Origin: Fomes fomentarius
Taxonomy: Eukaryota > Basidiomycota > Agaricomycetes > Polyporales > Polyporaceae
Length of the DNA: 64,000 nt
Direction: 5' to 3'
Assembly (NCBI GenBank): GCA_022606135.1
Contig: JABYQN010000011.1
Coordinates: forward strand, 1,550,001-1,614,000
Shown in pieces: positions 12,001 to 25,700 of this stretch. The notes beneath the pieces were generated by a model. That model worked only from the letters and a program-made list of their open reading frames with translations. It searched no databases and was not told where the DNA came from. A program made the translations under genes and the position numbers. The number at the start of each line of letters is the position of its first letter. Position 1 is the stretch's first letter.

Positions 12001-14305
12001 GGCCGCCGCTCGTAGGTCCCTATGTACCCTGCCTCGTGTTCTTGGATCGGGGGCGCAGCGCTTGCGTCTGGGCCGCCTCCTCTCCAGCAGCGGGGGGGTG
12101 CCGACGGAACGTTAGCGGGGGCCCTGCATTGTGCGCGAGTATGGCAGCTTCGGGCTGGATCAACGGTGCTGATGCATATGGATTGATGTGTGTTTTCCGG
12201 ACCGCAGAGCGATGTTGTGTTTTTTTCTTTGTTCTGTTTACCCGGCTGCCATGCGTGATGGGGACTGCTGCGGCACGCGTCTGGATTGGCCACAGGGATC
12301 CGCGGCGTTGAGTAGAAAGAAGTACAATCAGAGCCGCGACGAGTAGGTTGTACGCGTACGGACGATCGGGGCGGGGACCCGAACGTTGATGGGCCCCCGC
12401 GACGCTACATACTTGCCGATTATCTCGGGCTCGTTGATGATAGTGCTATGGTTGTGATAGACGTCAACAGGCGGCTATGGTGCGCACCGATCAAGCGAGG
12501 TACGCATATTACAAGCTATCATAACAAGCCGCTTTACATTTATCAGCGTCGAGTGATAGAGTGCTCACGCACCTCGTCTGGTAGCGGCCGTATAGGCCCG
12601 GAATGGAGCAGAACAAGTTCGTTTGCCAGTGCAGCACAAGACGCTTGCGGGCTCCTGAGCGGCATGAAGCTTGAGTACGAGATATCGACTTACGCACCGC
12701 ACAAAGCATCTTCACGTACGACATCCGGAGCCGTCCGTGGCATCCTTCGGAGCGTCCAACCGCCTTCATGAATCGTTGCACTCTCTCCCCCCTTCTTCCC
12801 TCCTCAACTCCAAGTGCGGTGCGTCAATTCCACTGGGCTTGGAGAGGGGAGGGGTTCTCCGGGACTCGGGCTGTCCATTCCGATGCCGCGCAAGGCGCGC
12901 CCCCCTCCATTCTTGCACCGAGTCGACGCGCCATGCGGCACACACTCTACTTATTAAAATATTCGTTCCTCGCAGTGTCAGTATAAGGCACGACAGAAGT
13001 ACTTACGGAAACACATCACCCGTGCACGTCCCCAGCGGGCCGCCAACGGCTTTTACGGTCCCCCACAGGCCTCGACACCCAACGGCCGATTGTGATACTG
13101 ATACATACATATCAAGTACTCATTCGTCTGTTTCGGAAGGTCTCGGCAGTCGGGACGACGTGCGCAACGGACACCAGAACGAATGGATTCTGATCCACGC
13201 GCCCGACGGCAGTCGCGTCTGATGCATTGACCGCGAAGGGGAGACTCGAAGAGTCTAGATAGACCCGTGCAGGTCGTAAAGGTATGTATGTAAAAGAGGC
13301 CGTAAGCCCCGTAAGTAATAAGCACTATGTAGCTATAGAACGCGTAAAGGCGGCGGCGCATGGACGGTCTCGACTCTCTCGACTGCCGCCCCGAGGCACC
13401 CGCCGTCGGCACCCGTCGGCACCCCACCCAGTACTGTCCCGCGCTAAATTCTGCTAAATTGAGACGAGACAACAATTTGCGCCAAGCAGACTCAGTGACT
13501 TGACAGCGATCGGTCGGTTGCGCCTTTCACGGGTACGATCTCTCCTTCGACCCCCGCCTTGCGATCTCGGTGCTCGGGCCCGGGTTCCGAGTCCCGAGTG
13601 CCCGCGATCACCTAGGTACGGCTGAAGGTATTTACGCGAGAGAGGAATGGAGAGTCGCTCGTCACTTGTGGAGGAGGAAATGGAGGATGGAGCGGGAAGC
13701 TGAACGAAGAAAAAAGCGCAGCTAGCCCAGAAGAAGCTCAAGAGAATCGAAGTTGGAGTCGATGCACTGGGCGCCCTGACAAGAACCCCGTGTAGAATGG
13801 GGGTTTGTCGTAACGGCTTGTTGGAGCGTGTGGCAAGAACCCGTGCAAGCTGTCGGCGAGACGAAGTACTTGTTTGTCATACGGACATTATCGGAGGAAA
13901 GCAGCAATTTTACGCGCGCGCGCGCAGGGATACCACCGGCACCCCTCTTCCCTCTTCAGTGTCTTCAGTACTTCAGTTCTTCTACTGCACAAACTGCCCG
14001 TCGAGATGCTGCATTCGAGGACGGTATGTATCAAGCTTCGGACACCAACAAACAATTGCCGCGTCCTCCATTGTTATTGGTACATTTGGTGCATGTGGAC
14101 AACAGTACGCCAGAAATGCAGATACATCACTTCTTCCGTTCCTTTTTTTCCTTTTCTTCTCTTTCCTCCTTGATTGTTGATTGTTAATTGTTGGATCCGG
14201 CACGACTTCTCCCCCCAAGGTCCGATGACTCACGGGCTATCATTTCTCCTCGTGCTCCCCAGGGTCGTCCGAGAGAGCCACAGCAATCAGAGTCGCAAGC
14301 CACGC
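9060..14305. other. Gene-poor stretch, nothing supportable
   Basis: I read both strands here. Several ORFs of 90-185 codons exist (for example 11471-11989 and 12671-13222) but none shows a domain, consistent splice signals, or protein-like composition. A (CG)n tract lies at about 13912-13925. A peptide near 10000-10060 (GHTLTVCGGDEHLQE) faintly recalls a P450 but no other P450 motif follows. The left boundary is the end of repeat arm A. This may be decayed gene sequence. Confidence 0.4.
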
Positions 14306-17300
14306 TCACCGCCCCATCCATCCCTATAATGGAAAGAGAGACAGAAAGACACCGAGGAAGCAGTCAGCACACACCGTCACACAGAAAGCCACTACAATAC
14401 CGGGCCGCAAGCGATCGCGTGCCCGCTCCACAACACCCAGCTGTCCATTCCGCTCCGGGGGAGCGGTAAGGAGGGATGGAGCAATCCGATGTCCGGACGG
14501 GGCAGAGGAAGGGAAAGCGAAGGCAAGGTGGGAAAGGGAGAACAAAGGAACTCACTCCATCGACGACCAGCAGCTCTCCACACACGTATTGGCTCGCGGC
14601 GCTCGCGAGGAAGACGACGGGGCCGGCAAAGTCCCGTGGCTCGCCCCACCTGCCCGCGGGGATGCGCTCCGAGATCTGGCGCAGGCGGACAGGGTCTGCG
14701 AGCAGTTTCTCGTTCCTGTTCGTGTTCGTCAGTGAGTGTAGGAGGAGGACGTGCAGAGAAGCAAAGTTGTGATCACCGCGGAGGGATCGACTAGACTACA
14801 GGATGGACGAGATGAATGAATGAATACCATGGAAAATCAGTGTGCATCGCGATCGCAATTTTGTGCGCAGCCGCTGCGCTACCCCGGACCATGGAGACTC
14901 GAGAACAGCCTGGGAACACGAGGACGGTGAAGGAAGTGTGGCGGGCGAGCAAAACGCACAACAGAAGCGCGAACAGGAGCGGAAGAGGCGCTGTAGCGGG
15001 CGTGCGCATCACACGTGTATCACGTCAAATACGAGCCTACGAGTCAACGAGTGTACGGATCTAGTTCTGCGAGGAATGATGGGCTAGAGAGCGGACAGAT
15101 GGGCGCGGTAATTGTCGATGGCTTGCCACTGCACACTGACAGCATCCGTCCGTCTCACGTGCGGCCTCGATCCCCGAAAGAACTCGAACTCGATCGGAGA
15201 AAGGTTCAGAGAAGGGAGAAGACAAACCGACACACAACAAACAACGCACGCCCACCCGATGCCGTCCAGCGTGTGCTTCTGACCCGTCGGGACCGGGGCT
15301 CGGGCTCGGGAACGACGGAGCGACGGATCGGTGCATCGGCGAAGAACGCACAGACGGAAGAAGACGATGAGGGCGACGAAACCCACGCCCGTCTAACGTC
15401 TGCAGTCTACTAGCCTAAAGGCTACAGGCTACCGTCCGACTGGAGACGTGCAGCAAAAGGTAAATCGAGCGCCCGGCGGTCTCTCACCGTTGACGGTGGC
15501 AGAGTGACGCACGGCGACCTCTCGTAGAGGTACAAGAGGGAGAAAAGTAGAGAGAAAGGAGAGCGGACGTACATGTCGGTGGCGATATATCCAGGGCAGA
15601 TACCGTTGACTTGGACGTTCTCCTTGCTCCATTCATTGCTGAGGGCCTTGGTCAGTTGCCCGAGCGCGCCCTTGGCTGCAGCGTACGCGGGGACCGTGAA
15701 CCCGCCCTACACAGCGGAAGTCGCACAACGCACATGTCGAGACATCAAAGGAGCAATGGAAAACAAAAGAGGCGATTGTCAGCATGGACGAAAACATGTA
15801 ACACGGGCGAGTTGCGAGTCTGAGCCGACGACGGGGAGAAGGGGGCGATCCCCCTTTCGTCCCCTCTTTCCCCCTCTTCCCATCGGATACGCGGCGATTG
15901 TACGGGAAACGGGAATGAGGAACGACAGAGTGGAGACAATGGCAAATTGCAGAAGACTGCGACTGACCTGGAATGTGAGGAGCGAGCAGAAATTAATGAT
16001 CTTCCCCCGGCGACGCGGGACCATGTGCTGCCCCGCGGCCTGCGAGAGCAGCCACACGGATTTGAGATTGACGTTGAGCACCTGCTTGCGTCAACGCCAG
16101 GCAAGGTTTCAAGGTTTCACCGCAAGGTGCAGGGCAGCATGTAGGGATGCGCAGGAGGGAGGCAAGCGCAGCAGTGGGGTGAGAGCGGAGGACAGGCAAG
16201 AAGTGCCATGCAGAAAGCGGGAAGTGTGAGCAGCAATAGGAAAATGTGTGGCCAGACGGTAGGGAGCAGAAGGCGTGCCAAGCGCGAGACGATGGAAGAT
16301 GGGCGTCGATACGGTTGCACGACGGGTTTAGTTCGGAAACGAGCGAGGTCGGCCACAGGGCCACAGAGCCACAGATCGCATGCATGGGGGAGTTAGGCGC
16401 ACGGCGTGTGTACGTACGAAGGAGAATATGGGCCGTCGACGATCGGAACGAAGGCCCGAAAGGGGATATAGACGTGAAGGGAACGAGACCCGGTGACGTA
16501 TGGCAAGGGGCGAGAGTGCAGAACGAACACGGACGGCCCACGGCGAAGGCGCAGGTGCAGTGCCATGAAATTACCAGGCGCGATTGCGATCCGCGATCGG
16601 TGATCAGCGCGTATGGGCGTGCGCCAGAGCGACGCGGCGGGTGGGACACGCATGACGTTTACCGCGAGGACGATGCGCAGGTACGGATGCGGAAAAGGAG
16701 CGTCGTCGCAGCAGCGAGAGAAGACGACGCGCCGTCGTCGTGGGCGGTGAATGGGAGTAGGTCAGAGTGCATGCAGATTTGAGTGATACGGACGCGATAG
16801 GCAACGACGAGCATGCAATAGCGTCCGGCGATGTGCGAGCGACGGGCGACCCGACGGGAGGTGGGATGACCCCAAGCGACCGTCGAGAACCACCCAGAGC
16901 ACGCCATTAGAAAGGAAGCGACGATAAGACGAGGGACATAGTGTTGAAGGAGGATAGGTTTCATGAGCCAGAGCGATGGTGGCGAGAGTAGGATGCGCAG
17001 GTGACGTAGCCGAAGACGGACACATGAACGGGGTTATTCCCAGCACGGACGGGAGGAGACACGTGCAGGAAGGTAGTCGCGATGGACAGACGTGTTTCAA
17101 GTCGCATAGGGTGGGTAAAGAGGGGTAGAAGCGAGGACCCGATAAGCCAGGTGGGCGGACGGGAGGAGTGAGGATTGTTTGCACGATAGATGATGTGCGG
17201 CGACCGGAAAGGGAGCAGTTGGGAGATCCGTGGAAAAACAGAGAGGAGAGACGGCAGTCAGTAAGAATCCGCACACGCCAGAACCAACTCAAAAGTGAAA

Positions 17301-17858
17301 TGAAAGGCATGCGGGAAAAGGAAAAAGGCGGAAAGGTACGAGGAGAGGCGGAGATTGGAAACGAGAGAAAAGACGCACATCGTCCCAGTCAGACTCGGGG
17401 AACTGGACGGCCGGGGATCTCCGCTGAATCCCAGCGCAGTTGACGAGGACATGGATCTCTCCACCCATCGCGTCGAGCGCCAGCTGGAAGAGACCCTTCA
17501 CGGCGTCAAGGTCGCCCAAGTCGCCCTCGACGGTTTTGACCGTCTGCCCGAGAGCAGCAATCGCATTCGCTGTCTCATGGTTGGTGCCGCCTGGGCGTTG
17601 CACGATGCAGATGCTCGCACCAGCTTGAGCGAGAGCAATGGCGCATGCAGCACCGATACCTGTGGAGATAAGAGGTCAATGAGGGGCACGAAGGGCCGAG
17701 CATGGGTTGAGTGTATGCGCATTTGCGTAGAAAGTGGATGTATGCGCGGATTACAAGTGCGTGGCAGGAAACATACCGCGTGTAGCGCCTGTTATGAGCA
17801 CGTTTTGACCGGCGAGCGAGAAGAGCTGCGGTGCGGGGACGGTGGGGGTTTGATCCAT
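14306..17858 (-). CDS. Short-chain dehydrogenase/reductase (KduD/xylulose-reductase type)
   Basis: Six exons read from splice signals: 17858-17777, 17659-17379, 16081-15968, 15706-15573, 14715-14556, 14323-14306. They join in frame to 262 residues. The Rossmann nucleotide loop is ITGATRGIGAA, followed by VNCAG, the catalytic Tyr/Lys motif [21 protein letters not shown], and a C-terminal [13 protein letters not shown] tail. That tail is typical of SDRs acting on sugar acids and ketoses (gluconate 5-dehydrogenase, 2-deoxy-D-gluconate dehydrogenase, L-xylulose reductase). The start [13 protein letters not shown] is the first ATG in frame. Introns are unusually long for a basidiomycete: 1297 nt (17378-16082) and 857 nt (15572-14716). 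It is divergent from the polyol dehydrogenase at 18418. Exact substrate unknown. Confidence 0.88.
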
Positions 17859-18417
17859 GACGAACACCTTCTGGACGCTGTTTGTGACGACGGCGGAAGC
17901 GTTTCCGACGGATCCGATAGAGCTTGCGGCAAAGGCGGAGCGGTGGCCATGGCTTGGACGAGAGGGCTTAAATGCTGGCTCTGGAGCAAGTGGAAGGAGG
18001 AGCTGTCCGGATGAGGAAGGCGAGTCGGATGGTACCCATACCGGCTAATTCCCCGGATCGGAGGACCGGGGCGAATGCCGGATGCTGTGGGGACAGATTT
18101 GCTGGCTGAGAGCGAGGCGGGCGAAATGGCGGGCGATAAGGCAGTCAGTCCTAAGCCAGTGCGGCGAGTGCAACGGCGAGGACCAAAGGGAACAGACGCC
18201 CGTGCTCAGGGTCCCCGCTTATGTCAGCACTGGTCGATCACACAGGGGATTTCTGCGCGGACGGTCGGACCGGGGGCGAGCAGAGGAGGCCACGGTCGAG
18301 CAGAGAACGCGCTCCTCACGAGACTCCATCCGCTGGGACCGCTATAAAGTCCTTGTGTTTGTAGTCTCGCTTTCCGCCATCCGACCCCCGCCACACTCAG
18401 CCCTCCCCGCCAGTGAA
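17859..18417. promoter_or_regulatory. Shared divergent promoter region
   Basis: This 559 bp stretch separates the starts of two oppositely oriented dehydrogenase genes. A TATA box (tataaag, 18343-18349) lies about 70 nt before the plus-strand ATG. A weaker TTTAAG reads on the minus strand at about 17967-17972, about 110 nt before the minus-strand ATG. The arrangement allows co-regulation of the pair; that is inference. Confidence 0.6.
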
Positions 18418-19744
18418 ATGTCTCCCATCGCTCTCCCCTCTCAGAACGCAGCCGTCCTGTACGGCGCAAAGGACCTCCGCTTCGAGGAGCGCACCCTCTG
18501 GCCCCCACAGCAGGGTCAGGCTCAGGTCGCCGTAGTCTCCACTGGTCTGTGTGGCAGTGACTGTGAGTCTTCTGTCCATATTCATCCGCTACTTCTCCTC
18601 CAACCTTCCTTCTTCTTTCCCATGTAGTGCACTACTACGTCCATGGACGCAACGGCGACTTCGTCGTCCAGGCTCCCCTCGTCCTCGGTCACGAAGCTGC
18701 CGGTATCGTCACTGCAGTTGGCCCTGGTGTCAAGAACCTTGTTCCAGGCCAGCGTGTCGCCATCGAGGCCGGCATCATGTGCAACAACTGTTCATATTGC
18801 ACCAAGGGCCGCTACAACCTCTGCAAGAATATGCGCTTCTGCAGCAGCGCGAAGACCTTCCCCCACGACGATGGTACCCTCCAAGAGTTCATGAACCACC
18901 CAGCACACGTCCTCCACCCGTAAGTACTGCTCCTTTAGCCTTATCGTCTTCATTTCGCCCCTTCCCGGGCCCCCTCCACGTCCTCTCTTCCTCCGAATCG
19001 AACACGTGTCGAGCATTTTCGCTTACACTGGCGTCTTTGCGCAGATTACCCGACAACTGCTCCTTTGAGCAAGCAGCACTCGCAGAGCCTCTCTCCGTCC
19101 TCCTCCACGCCGCGCGCCGCGCAGGCCTCACCAACCCAACACGCTCAACAGTCCTCGTCTTCGGCGTCGGCGCGATCGGTCTCCTCGCCTGCGCACTCGC
19201 TAAGTCGTACGGCTCACCACGAGTCGTCGCGATCGACATCAACCAGACACGGCTCGACTTCGCCTTGAAGCACGGCTTCGCCGACCAGGTCTACTGCCTC
19301 CCGATTTCCGACCGCCCAAAGACGACGGACGAGCAGATCCGCCGCGCAAAGGAAGTCATCTCCGCCGCCCTCGCCGAGTTCGAACTGCCCGAGGGCGTCG
19401 ACGTCGTCTTCGAGTGCACTGGTGCTGAGCCGTGCATCCAGATGTCGATATACGCGGCCGTCACCGGCGGCAAGGTCATGCTCGTCGGCATGGGCTCGCG
19501 GAACGTCACCCTGCCGCTATCAGCGGCAGCGCTGCGCGAGGTTGACATCCACGGCTCCTTCCGCTATGCACACACATACCCCACGGCCCTTGAGCTCCTT
19601 GCGTCAGGCAAGCTCCCGGCCATCGAGAAGATCATCACGCACCGCTTCCCGCTCAGCGACACCGCTCGCGCGTTTGAGCTCCTCGCTCGTGGGCGCGACG
19701 ACGATGGGAACATGGTCCTGAAGGTCATGGTCGGGTCGCAATGA
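18418..19744 (+). CDS. Zinc-dependent sorbitol/xylitol (polyol) dehydrogenase
   Basis: Three exons (18418-18562, 18628-18919, 19045-19744) encode 378 residues, the usual length for medium-chain sorbitol, xylitol or L-arabinitol dehydrogenases. The enzyme would oxidise a polyol to a ketose with NAD+ in the cytosol. Visible features in order: catalytic zinc site CGSDLHYY and GHEAAGIV; the structural-zinc cysteines in GIMCNNCSYCTKGRYNLC; LAEPLSV; the coenzyme motif VFGVGAIGLL followed by AIDINQTRLDFA. The aspartate in IDIN favours NAD+ over NADP+. The stretch FECTGAEPCIQ and the C-terminal domain match the family. It shares a promoter region with the SDR on the other strand, suggesting a two-step polyol/ketose pathway. 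Sorbitol, xylitol and arabinitol enzymes cannot be told apart here. Confidence 0.92.
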
Positions 19745-22700
19745 GCAACGACTTCGGCATCTCCTTCTCCTGCCTCTGCCCCCATCAACCTAGATCGTTC
19801 CGCCTTATCCCCTCCCCCTCTTGCGCACCCTATGCTCTCTGCGCTCGCGATGTATCTGTTCCCGATCTTCCTTTCCCCTTTACTATCATTCTCCTTCACA
19901 CGCCATGACGAGCGATGAGCGACGGAGCCGCCCGCTGCCCGCGCGGCGCTAGTCACCATCTGGTGGGTTTATGGGAAGTCGTCGACGAACAACAACAATA
20001 CGTTGAGAAAAGTACTTTGGTCAGTCCGCGCTCACGGCGCGGCGCCCGCCGCCATCGCTCGTCACCAACCCCTTCCATATCCACCCGCCTTTCTTATCTG
20101 CTGCCCCTCCCGGCTCCCCAGCTCCCCATTGTCTGTGTCTTCGGTCACGATATCACATATCATGCATGCCCCCTCAACCCCCATGTGTACTAACTAGTGG
20201 ACTGCTCTACATGTATCAGTACCTTACTCCATCGGTTCGCGTATGCCGTCCATCGCCTCACTTCCCTCTTCCCCGTTCCCAACTTTACCACTCCCACCAT
20301 TACTGCTTGGAGGCGTCGTCGACGGCCCTCCCTCCTCCTCTTTCCCCACCTTGTTGCGTACCGCCTTTGCGCTTGCGCTTTGCGGGTCCGTTTGTGTGCG
20401 CACGTCTCACCTCTCACGTCCTAGTATACCTAGTATACCTCTTTTGCATCGCTGTGCACGCGTTCCAGCTGCGATTCGTGTTTACATCCTATCTAACGCC
20501 CAGCTCGCTACCTCACTGCCTCACTGCTACCCGCGCCATTCGGCCATTCTGCTCGCATAGTACACATTCTTCCGAATATTCAATATACCGCTGCATTCAA
20601 TCTCCCTCTTGTCTGTGATGCGTGATTGGGGCTACATCGATCTGTTCTAGACTGAGCTCGAGAACGGCACGCAAAACAGTGCTTACCATGTGAGTCCCCT
20701 CCCCTTCCCTCTTCGATGCTGATAGAACATTCGCAGTTGTTGCTCACTTGCGCACATCGTCACCGAACTTGAATTCATCATCGCCCGCCGGCCCGGGGCA
20801 CGTTCTACATAAGTATGTACGTGAACTTCCACGCAATGATAGAGTACTGAGTTACATACAGTATGCGCACGTAGTGGCGGAACAGCCTTCAAGAATCAAG
20901 CCCGCGTCATACTTCAGCTTACTGATGAATCGGGCCCCCTTGCAAGCTCCAGGGTCCCGACATCGCTGACGTAGCCCAGCTGCCAGTGAGGCTGTGAGCA
21001 AAGAGGCCGTTAAGGAACCGGGGGGAGGGGGGGGCTTCCCTCGTAAGCAAGCAAGTAGTAGACCTGCCGAATGAGACCCTCTGACGTCTGAGTCCAACTT
21101 CGGGTGTGCTGCGCCCTCTCTGACCAGGACTCGCTCTGAGTCTTCTGATACACGTGCGCACGCGGCGCCCAGGCGAGCAGACTCAGACTGCAGAGAAGGC
21201 GGACGTTAAGCTTCCATCGGACGGGTCTGCACAGCTCTCCAGTGACAGGAGTCTGACTGAGACTCTGAGCTTGCTTTGTTCTTTTCGGGCCTGCTCCATT
21301 TGGCCTCATGATCTCGGATAAGGCGTGTGGGTCAGTATGGATTGATCATCCATGGCTAGTAGCGATGAGTGGCGGGACCGTTTGCTATCGTATGTTCGCC
21401 AACGCGTTTGGGCCCGGGGGACTCGTAAGTGGACGGTGTCCACGACGAGGGTCCATATAGTATGTAGTATGGTACATGTCCTTACTCATCATGTATATAC
21501 GGTACTCATGGAGCCCACTTGAGCGCAGATTGAGTGTTTAAACTTTTGTTTAGCGTGATGTCCGCGTCATCGCACGCGCACTTGCAATGCGCAACTATTG
21601 ATGCGATTAGTAACCATGTGTTATAGGGTACTCACTTACTCTACATGTACTAACCCCGTTTTCGCCGCCATCTTGCGTGGATGGCAACAAGTCTTATCAC
21701 GGGTGTAGCGGAACTTACTAAATCCCAGCAGCTTTTTATCACAATCATAGGAATCTTGAGTACTAGTCCAGGCCCCGCCACAGAGCGGACCTGAGTCGTC
21801 GTTCGTTCATCGAGCTCGATGCTCGTCAACCGTACGTACCAAAAGTCGCGTGTACGTCACCCAGACAAACAAGTTACTCAGGCTACGCGTAGACAAGGCG
21901 AACGTAGTTCCCCACATTCAAAACACGTACGTCCTCGAGGCTCAAGCCATGCGTATTTGATCGCGCCTTTGTATCCCGCCACGAGGCCATTCTGCGTCGG
22001 TCTCGCGTACGTAGTCGAAGGCGAAAAGGACCGGGCGTGCCGTCTATTCGTTATCTCCTGGAGTTTGTACGTCGAACATTTCATTACGCTCAGAAGCAGT
22101 GACGCATGCCCGAGCTCGCCCACCCACTGAATTCACTCCGTTGATCCCTGCGCAGAAGCGCGAAGTCCGGATTCGAAGCCCACTTGCAACGCACCCTCGA
22201 GCTCGCGCGTCGGGCAACGAACTCGAGGCGCTCATTCATTCCGCTTCCCTGCGCGTCCACATAGTCCAACTCCTCACTTCATTCCGCGTCTGTCAGATCG
22301 AATGCCTCTCCTGGCTTTCGAAGCTCGGAGCCTGACCCGCAACTCCACCCCCGTTACGAGGCGTCGGGCAGGCAGATGCGCGCTATACATATACATCATA
22401 CACGTACTTACATGGCATGCGTGCGCAGATGCTCGGACGAGCCGGCACTACAACTGCTCACACACACAGCGAGAGATGTAGTCCGCACTCGCACGCTCGC
22501 GATAGACAAAGAGACGCGTCCCGAGGCCCGCGAGTCCCTGGACACACCGTCCCAGCGCACCAGCAGAACACCTGCGCGGGCGTCACGTGGCGCGGACAAA
22601 GTGGGGTTATGTGGCCCAGCGCTCAGGGATCGGAGCCCAGTACTGAGTTATTGAGCAACGAGCAGGCATCTCCGTCGCTGATAGACGGGTCTCAGGTATT

Positions 22701-25700
22701 CTGGGTCGCTGCTTCGCGGACCCGTCGTCCCGCACGCCGGGGGGAGCAGACACACAATTGTCGCCCGAGAGCCTGCGATGAAGGCACCGAGAGCGCGCCG
22801 GTTCCCACGTTGTCGGCTGGTCGGTCGCGCGCATTCCGGGTCCGGGACGGAGTCGGAAGCACTCGCTGTGGTGAGTAGCATAGGAAGCGTTGTCGCACCG
22901 GGTTCCCGACGGCGCCGGGACCGAAGTCTCTTATTTTATGCCCGCCTTGGTCGGTTCTCATACGTAGGAGTGCAAGCCGAGGGAGAGAAGATGATGTTGG
23001 AGGGGAGAGGAGGGGGGACAAAGATGTCTGGGCGTGATAAGTGATGCAATTCAGTCCACGTTCTCGTTCTTGCGTTTCATGATCGTGCGGACGAGATGTC
23101 TTCGTCGTCCTCCGCGGGGCGACGGCGCGGGCGCGGGTGTGTGGCAGGTGAGAAGGACGATAGAAGCGTGTGCCATGGACGCTTGCGCTGACGGGCGTTC
23201 CGCACCGTTGCTAGTACTCCTGTTCCTTCCGAACGTTGGATCGGAATCCTCCAGTATCGGGCTCCGAGAGAGGGCGCGCCGTGCGACTGCGCTGTACCAC
23301 TTTCAACCCTCGACGCAACGTGGAGTCTGTCATGAATCTTCTTGTGAGACTGCAGCGAAAGAGCGCAGGGGAGTTCGTACCGGTGAGGGTGGCTAATGAA
23401 CAAGTTTGCGCCCACCGCACCACAAGCCGCACGCTTCCACGCCGGCCACCATACGCATCACTTCTTTGTGGACTGCGACCGCACCGTTGTTTGCCGGCAA
23501 ACATAGTCGGTGAGGGCTGCTGTGAGACCGTCTAACACACGAAGAACCTTGCGTCATACCTGCTATGACGCCACCATCGGAGGTCCACCCGCACCAAAAG
23601 GCTTTCACCTGTCCCAAGAGCTTTGGAAGAATCGTGAGCCATCGCGCACTGATCTGCTCCCGCGTGTCCACGAAGCGACGAATCATTCCGCCTACGAGAG
23701 CGCTTTGCGACCGGGATGCGGTACGAGCTCTTTGACTTTTGCATTTCTCGGCGAAGTTACCAAAAGCGTGAAAAAACTATTGCGTTGCGCGTGTTCTGCG
23801 TCATCTGTCCAGCAGGGCGTGCACGGACGCAATCTTACCAGCACCCTCCGTCCGTCTTCTGTGAATCGGGCGGGGTGAGTTCAAAAGTCAGGAGGACCAG
23901 CGAAAAGGCCGCATACTAAGATACAGGCTATACTAGTCGCGGTGAACCTGATGCTCTCATCATACCTCATGTTCACCCTTCACAAGGTTCGACTAGTACG
24001 CGCTAACGCCTCAGGCCACAGGTCGCCGCGCGTTCCATGCCGTGGCCACACTTCTGAGTTTGTTGCACGCTGCGATGTAGATCCTTCGATCAGAGTGAAA
24101 TCAGATGCCGTCGCACGGAGCTGGAGGACTCGATATTCCGCACCTAGTACTACACACAAGAAGAGAAGTCCGGTCGATTCCGGCCCGAACGAATCTTGTC
24201 CGAGATCCCAAGATCCCACCTTGTCCCAACGGCATCTTGACCGTCCCACTTCCCTGGGGCTCCATGGGCAGGAGGCAGAAGACGAATGATAAACCGTAGT
24301 TTGACGCATCCGTGATCGACAAACTCGGGACGGTGGTTTCACACACAGGAACACGATCTGGGACTCGGGAAGGGAGAACCAGACTGAGTGCGCGTCTGCT
24401 CCAGTCTATCACGAGCATAGGCACTGGGCCGTGGGGTTAGATTTAGTCGAGCCTTGCCATCCAGTGGGAACGCGAACACACCGTGCAGAGAAGCGGCGGA
24501 AGTCAAGGGTTTAGGGGCCTCAAGTCGTCTGATTACTCACAGACGACGCGACTCAACGTACCCGCGTCACCAAGTCACTGCTGATGTGCACGTTCGTAGG
24601 TCATTCTTGAGCTGGAGACCCGGATCCAACTGCGAGACTGTCTGCGGGATTATGGTCACGCCCGCCCAGAAGCCATCACTTCCATTATTCATGTCAGAAA
24701 CCCGACAAGCGATGACCAGGGAGACGTGGAGTAACACCCACAACTGAACCTTCGGCATGATTAGTAGTATTTCGGCAGGCACAGAGCGGCCCACGTGGGC
24801 TATGAGAAGAGGAAAGAAGTCAGCTAAGCTCGCATTACTCCCGCAAAATACGGACATAGCGAACCAAAGGTGCATCCTTCGGAGCACGGAGCACACCAAC
24901 GAGGCCGTAGAAGCGTGCTCATCGGAGCCTTGGGACGCCGGAAGTTTCGTTAAGTGCAAGCTGGGACCGAAGCCAGGGAAGGTGAGTGGGAATGCCAATA
25001 AGGAAGGCACGAACGACGCTCGTAGAACAGGCCGCGAAGCTCTCGTCCGCACGAGATGCAATAATACGCAGCGTCTAGCCTCAAGCTCCTTCCACCATCA
25101 CATCTCTACAACAATCCAACAACAGCGTGGCCAGTCGGACGGTGGTTGAACATTAACACCTGAAGTATGTCCGTAACCCCCTTTCGCCCAAGGCCTTTGA
25201 TAAGAGACTGCGCCACGACGCTCGAAGATAGGAAGAAGCGGCAGAGCGAAGGTGAAAACAGGATGTGGAAGTCTCCACTTCTGGACGGGCCACGAGGTGG
25301 CGCAAAATAGGCTGTACGTCTGCCAACCGCAGAACCGGGGTGCGGGCGCGCGACCCGACCACCTAGGGGTTCGCCCGACCGCGCGGGTGCGAACACGTGT
25401 TGCGTGTGCGACGAGTATGGAGGTCAGAACCCGCAGAAAAGGAGGCGGGCGAGGGAAAGGAGGAGAGCCTGTCGTCAATACCGCGGCGCGCGAGTCGAAA
25501 ACCCACGCATGTGAGCGTGCGCCATTCAATAGCACTCGCTCCTCGCGCCTTTCCGTCCTGGCTTGACGTAACACCACTTCCGACCAAGCGGTGGATGGCC
25601 GTACGGCGTCCACGGGACCCGCTCTTCCTCTGTGGTAGGGTCACCGGGTCGCCGTAGGCTTTGCCTGGTGGAATCGTCGAACAGTGCGCAGATTTTGCAA

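Noticed and set aside
13900..13930. (CG)n tract as a structural or regulatory signal
   Set aside because: Only about seven units, no associated gene; short simple repeats of this kind are common.
18001..18420. N-terminal mitochondrial presequence extension for the SDR at 17858
   Set aside because: An arginine/serine-rich open frame continues upstream of MDQTPTV, but it contains no in-frame ATG near the promoter.
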